A program made the translations under genes and the position numbers. Source: an uncultured Bacteroidales bacterium (GTDB lineage: Bacteria > Bacteroidota > Bacteroidia > Bacteroidales > UBA932). From it: DNA of 9,582 bases. The stretch lies in NCBI GenBank assembly GCA_910585445.1, contig CAJUEK010000070.1, forward strand, positions 1-9,582, in the 5' to 3' direction. Under the pieces are notes generated by a model, which was not told the DNA's origin, did no database searches, and was given only the letters and a program-made list of their open reading frames with translations. Below, piece after piece: positions 7,281-9,582 of this stretch (within the stretch, counting starts at the first letter, position 1; each line of letters opens with the position of its first letter).

Positions 7281-7418
7281 TCAGTATTTGAATTTGCCGA
7301 TAGCGAATAAGGCCATGTGGTTACCGTGCTGACACTTTCGGCAAAAATCAGTGGAGCGTAAATGCTTGCCTATCAGTAATTTCTTGAAACACGATGCCCC
7401 GCAGATGGGGAATCGCAT
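7281..7418 (-). CDS. Possible 45-residue Cys-rich small ORF, unrecognised
   Basis: Starting at ATG 7418, this ORF encodes 45 residues and ends in TGA. It is basic, with FPICGASC (C-x3-C) near the N-terminus and DFCRKCQHGNH (C-x2-C-x2-H) in the second half, which could form a small zinc-binding fold. I do not recognise the family. The frame stays open upstream to a TTG at 7472, but the ATG is the more credible start. There is no clear promoter or ribosome binding site, and the ORF lies inside an inverted repeat whose arms cover its start and stop codons. It may therefore be a structured RNA or a remnant of a mobile element rather than a gene. Confidence 0.25.
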   Translation of the reverse strand: MRFPICGASCFKKLLIGKHLRSTDFCRKCQHGNHMALFAIGKFKY

Positions 7419-7433
7419 ATCGGCAATATACTG
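7282..7433. repeat. Imperfect inverted repeat bracketing about 106 nt
   Basis: The left arm (7282-7306) reads CAGTAT, six unmatched bases, then TTGCCGATA and GCGA. The right arm (7413-7433), reverse-complemented, reads CAGTAT, A, TTGCCGATA, T, GCGA, so 19 bases match with two small gaps. A third copy of the core, TCGGCAA, lies inside at 7338-7344 and could pair with the left arm instead. An inner hairpin lies at 7393-7414 (GATgCCCC / GGGGaATC, 6-nt loop). This is the main content of the gene-poor stretch 7169-7616, together with the ATP-grasp promoter on its left and the DUF4252 terminator on its right. Function unknown; a folded RNA, or a small element with terminal inverted repeats, would fit. 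Confidence 0.6.
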
Positions 7434-7543
7434 AAAATCACTCGATTGCACTCCACGGTCAAAACAAAGCAACCTGCAAAGAAGTAAGCATACACCTTAA
7501 AAGATGACGGATAAAGTCAAAATCCGGTAAAACTAGGCAGCCC

Positions 7544-7588
7544 AAAAATAACAATGCCCCCGGAAGCAGAGTCTGTTCCGAAGGCATT
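7544..7588 (-). terminator. Terminator of the sigma/DUF4252 operon
   Basis: On the minus strand AATGCC (7588-7583) pairs with GGCATT (7558-7553). Inside it GGAA-CAGA pairs with TCTG-TTCC, with a single bulged base. The stem is followed by GTTATTTTTGGG, a U-rich tail. It begins 28 nt past the stop codon of the second DUF4252 gene, as expected for an intrinsic terminator. Confidence 0.8.
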
Positions 7589-7616
7589 ATGACTGAAATG
7601 CAGGAGTCGCTGGAGG

Positions 7617-8099
7617 CTATTCGCAGGAGCCGGCTATAAGGCCTTCAAGCTGCTCTCTTGCCATCTGTCCGTCAAGACATATGAATGTGCACTCGTCTTT
7701 ATCGTATGCAAGCATAACGAAACTGCTTACGATGTCTCCTTTGGTGATAGTGTAGATGTGCACCGTTTCCCCGTCGTCCTTCACCTCCATCAGAATGTCG
7801 TATTTTCCGGATTTCACAAAAGACTCTGCATCGGCCTTCAGTTTGGCATTGATGCTTCCGTTCTCGCTGCTTACCAGATAAAGTCCTGTCAAAGACTTGA
7901 TTACGGGAGTGAGATTCATATCCGAATCACAGACTTCCATGTCCGGAATCTTGCCCATCATCCTGAACATTGCAGGTGAAATATATACTGCACTTACATT
8001 CTCAGCGTCAGAATATTTCTTGTAAATGCTTTTGCCGTCCTGTGCTAAAGCGCTGACAGTGACCAGCATTGCTGCTGCTATTGCAAATATCTTTTTCAT
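7617..8099 (-). CDS. DUF4252-type secreted protein
   Basis: A 160-residue exported protein. MKKIFAIAAAMLVTVSALA is a classic type I signal peptide, with cleavage likely after A19. There is no lipobox Cys, so it should be soluble in the periplasm or secreted. The remainder matches the DUF4252 pattern: a helical N-terminal part, SLTGLYLVSSE (69-79), YDILMEVKDDGETVHIYT (100-117), and the closing strand and helix FICLDGQMAREQLEGL (139-154). DUF4252 proteins are common in Bacteroidota next to ECF sigma genes, and no biochemical role is established that I can name. It is the last gene of the operon, 76 nt after the membrane protein gene, with a terminator just downstream. It is a distant paralogue of the protein encoded at the window's right edge. 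Confidence 0.85.
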   Translation of the reverse strand: MKKIFAIAAAMLVTVSALAQDGKSIYKKYSDAENVSAVYISPAMFRMMGKIPDMEVCDSDMNLTPVIKSLTGLYLVSSENGSINAKLKADAESFVKSGKYDILMEVKDDGETVHIYTITKGDIVSSFVMLAYDKDECTFICLDGQMAREQLEGLIAGSCE

Positions 8100-8175
8100 G
8101 TTGCTTTGTAATTTTCTTGTTTATGATTGCCTTTGGACAGGCCGGTAACTTGTTTGTCCGGATGCCCTCAGGCGT

Positions 8176-8568
8176 TTATAGTTTATCATTGCTGCCGAAA
8201 ACTCCGGCAGTTTTAGTGAATACCGGTTCCGCTTCCGAAGCGATTTCCATACCCTTGTCCACCTTTGAAGATATATACGAAAATGTCTTTTCAAGCTCGG
8301 CATATGCCAGATGCGGGTCATCGAAAGTGTCTTTCGGCTGATTCCGGACAGTCAGGAATACGGTAAGGCATGCTGCAGCCGCGGTAGTTGCGAGAATGAG
8401 CCTTCGTACGGTTTGAGCGGATTTTGGAATGTCTGCCAAAGCTGCTTGCGCCATGATGGACTCACTGATATTTTTGCCGAGATCATCCGGGATTTCAACT
8501 GGCATGTCTTCCGCTATGTCTATCAGCTCTTCCACGCTCATTTTTTCTATGTCTTCGATATGTTTCAT
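8176..8568 (-). CDS. Single-pass membrane protein, probable anti-sigma factor
   Basis: A 130-residue protein with an acidic N-terminal region (residues 1-50, containing MSVEELIDIAEDMP), one transmembrane helix at about 56-74 (LILATTAAAACLTVFLTV after VRR), and a C-terminal tail of about 55 residues that should lie in the periplasm. The arginines before the helix fit an N-in orientation. It starts 11 nt after the ECF sigma stop codon, so the two are surely co-transcribed and probably translationally linked. Position and topology suggest an anti-sigma factor that holds the sigma factor through its cytoplasmic part. I see no zinc-binding ZAS motif (H-x3-C-x2-C) and no FecR domain, so the assignment rests on context. 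It could instead be an unrelated small membrane component of the same pathway. Confidence 0.7.
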   Translation of the reverse strand: MKHIEDIEKMSVEELIDIAEDMPVEIPDDLGKNISESIMAQAALADIPKSAQTVRRLILATTAAAACLTVFLTVRNQPKDTFDDPHLAYAELEKTFSYISSKVDKGMEIASEAEPVFTKTAGVFGSNDKL

Positions 8569-8579
8569 ATTGAAAATTC

Positions 8580-9059
8580 CTATAATGATTTCTTCAGTTT
8601 TTTCCTTGCCTGGCTCAGCAGAACCCTTACCGTCAGATTGCTCATCCCTGTTTTTGCTGCAATCTCCTCATTGGACAGTTCATCTGACACCCTCATTTGC
8701 AGGACCTTTCTCTGTCCTTCCGGAAGCTCACTTATGGCTTTTGCAATGCATCGGGCAGTTTCTTTGCCTATTGCTTCGCTGTCTGCTGCCATTGTGTCCG
8801 GAAGGTTTTCGTCCAGCTGTGCCGGCGGTCTGTAAGAAGCCTTGCGTATCCTGTCTATGCACAGGTTCTTCATCAGGGTCACGCAATATGATTTGGGATT
8901 GCGCACATTTTCGAGAGAGTCCCTCGAGTTCCATAACCTGATGTAGAGGTCTTGCACAGCATCTTCCGCATCGGCCCGTGACTCCAGAATGTAAAAAGCC
9001 ACCTTGTAGAGAAGTCCGCCAAATGTCAGGTATATGTCTGTGAATTGCTTCGTTGTCAT
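8580..9059 (-). CDS. ECF-type RNA polymerase sigma factor
   Basis: A 159-residue sigma-70 family protein of the extracytoplasmic-function class. Region 2 covers about residues 6-74, with DAEDAVQDLYIRLW (30-43) for core binding and NPKSYCVTLMKNLCIDRIR (54-72) for -10 recognition and melting. A short linker follows. Region 4 (about 104-157) contains ELPEGQRKVLQMR and the helix-turn-helix LSNEEIAAKTGMSNLTVRVL, which reads the -35 element. Regions 1 and 3 are absent, as expected for ECF factors. The gene lies 26 nt after the first DUF4252 gene and 11 nt before the membrane protein gene. Such factors usually control their own operon together with envelope-related targets; the operon's promoter lies beyond the window. 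Confidence 0.95.
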   Translation of the reverse strand: MTTKQFTDIYLTFGGLLYKVAFYILESRADAEDAVQDLYIRLWNSRDSLENVRNPKSYCVTLMKNLCIDRIRKASYRPPAQLDENLPDTMAADSEAIGKETARCIAKAISELPEGQRKVLQMRVSDELSNEEIAAKTGMSNLTVRVLLSQARKKLKKSL

Positions 9060-9085
9060 TTCACGGGAAATTTCACATCCATGCC

Positions 9086-9582
9086 TTAGTTTTCTGCGGC
9101 ATATTCCATGATTTCATCGACCTGTATGGTTCCGCACAGGCATATCAAGGCCCCGTCTCCAGGGGCGTGCATCACGAAATTGCGTATTTGTGTGCATTCG
9201 CTGTCCATGATTCCGTATATTTTCATACCGCCATCTCCGTCTTTCATTTCCATGAGCAGTTCAGCGGAGCCAAGCAGGCGTTCAAGTCTTGAATTGAAGG
9301 CATCGCGTACCTTGTCCGAGGCATCTTCATAATCTACAATGGCCATTTTCTTTATGCCCTTCATAAGTTTCAAGGCTTGTTTCAAGTCTTCTTCCTCATC
9401 TTCCGATGCCCCAATCTTCAGTGCTGCTTTGAGCATTGATGTGCCGAATGAGCCAATTTTTATGACTTCGAATCCATCCCGGCCGTTGTACTCGCTTATG
9501 AGGCTCATAAGCTTTTCTGATGGCACAGAGCCGTCTCCATTTTTGGCGAATCCTGCCAATGAGATGAAAACCAATAAAATCG
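9086..9582 (-). CDS. DUF4252-type secreted protein, 5' end outside window
   Basis: This gene is cut by the window edge. The frame stays open to the last base and reads ILLVFISLAGFAKNG, the hydrophobic core and end of a signal peptide, so the true ATG must lie just past 9582. The TTG at 9574 is an internal Leu codon, not the start. At least 164 codons are visible. DUF4252-like features are LMKGIKKMAIVDYED, ELLMEMKDGDGGMKIYGIM and the closing LICLCGTIQVDEIMEYA. An acidic patch (EDEEED) precedes the central strands and has no counterpart in the second DUF4252 gene. The protein is probably periplasmic or secreted. It is upstream of the ECF sigma gene by 26 nt and is probably the first or second gene of that operon. 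No function is established for this family. Confidence 0.85.
   Translation of the reverse strand, partial: ILLVFISLAGFAKNGDGSVPSEKLMSLISEYNGRDGFEVIKIGSFGTSMLKAALKIGASEDEEEDLKQALKLMKGIKKMAIVDYEDASDKVRDAFNSRLERLLGSAELLMEMKDGDGGMKIYGIMDSECTQIRNFVMHAPGDGALICLCGTIQVDEIMEYAAEN

Noticed and set aside
8135..8159. GGACA/TGTCC inverted repeat between the membrane protein gene and the second DUF4252 gene
   Set aside because: A 5-bp stem with a 15-nt loop and no U-tract is too weak to call a terminator or regulator.
9572..9574. TTG as the start codon of the right-edge DUF4252 gene
   Set aside because: The frame continues to the window edge with hydrophobic residues of a signal peptide, so the real start lies outside.

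Overview
The window reads as a chromosomal stretch from a member of the Bacteroidota, most likely the order Bacteroidales. Three things point there. Candidate promoters follow the Bacteroidetes pattern (TTTG, about 20 nt, then TAnnTTTG) rather than TTGACA/TATAAT. Ribosome binding sites are weak and A-rich. At the right end an ECF sigma gene sits with DUF4252-type secreted proteins, a gene set characteristic of this group. No IS element, CRISPR array, tRNA or rRNA is seen.

Layout from left to right. Positions 1-204 are non-coding and carry a strong hairpin, probably the terminator of the big gene. Positions 205-5013 (minus strand) encode a 1602-residue protein joining a DEDD-type exonuclease domain, a RecQ-type SF2 helicase, a long winged-helix-like linker, a complete UvrD-type SF1 helicase and a conserved-looking C-terminal domain. 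A 297-nt divergent promoter region follows. Next come two plus-strand genes: a DJ-1/PfpI-family protein (5311-5943) and a 69-residue winged-helix (HARE-HTH-like) protein (6006-6215). Convergent to them is a minus-strand ATP-grasp ligase-like gene (6236-7168). A 448-nt gap follows. It holds the ATP-grasp promoter, an unexplained inverted repeat that brackets a tiny Cys-rich ORF, and a terminator. The right end is a minus-strand operon read from the window edge inward: DUF4252 protein (5' end cut off), ECF sigma factor, single-pass membrane protein (probable anti-sigma factor), second DUF4252 protein, terminator.

How the genes may work together. The four right-end genes form a plausible cell-envelope signalling unit: the membrane protein would hold the sigma factor, and the secreted DUF4252 proteins would be outputs or signals. 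The exonuclease-RecQ-UvrD protein is self-contained and has no obvious partner. DNA repair, recombination or foreign-DNA processing all fit its domains, and nothing beside it decides between them. The DJ-1-like and winged-helix genes may share a transcript. The ATP-grasp gene stands alone, without a recognisable carrier, peptide or biosynthetic partner.

The items most worth a second look are the triple-enzyme fusion, with its altered exonuclease motif and relocated cysteine cluster, and the inverted repeat around the small ORF at about 7281-7433.
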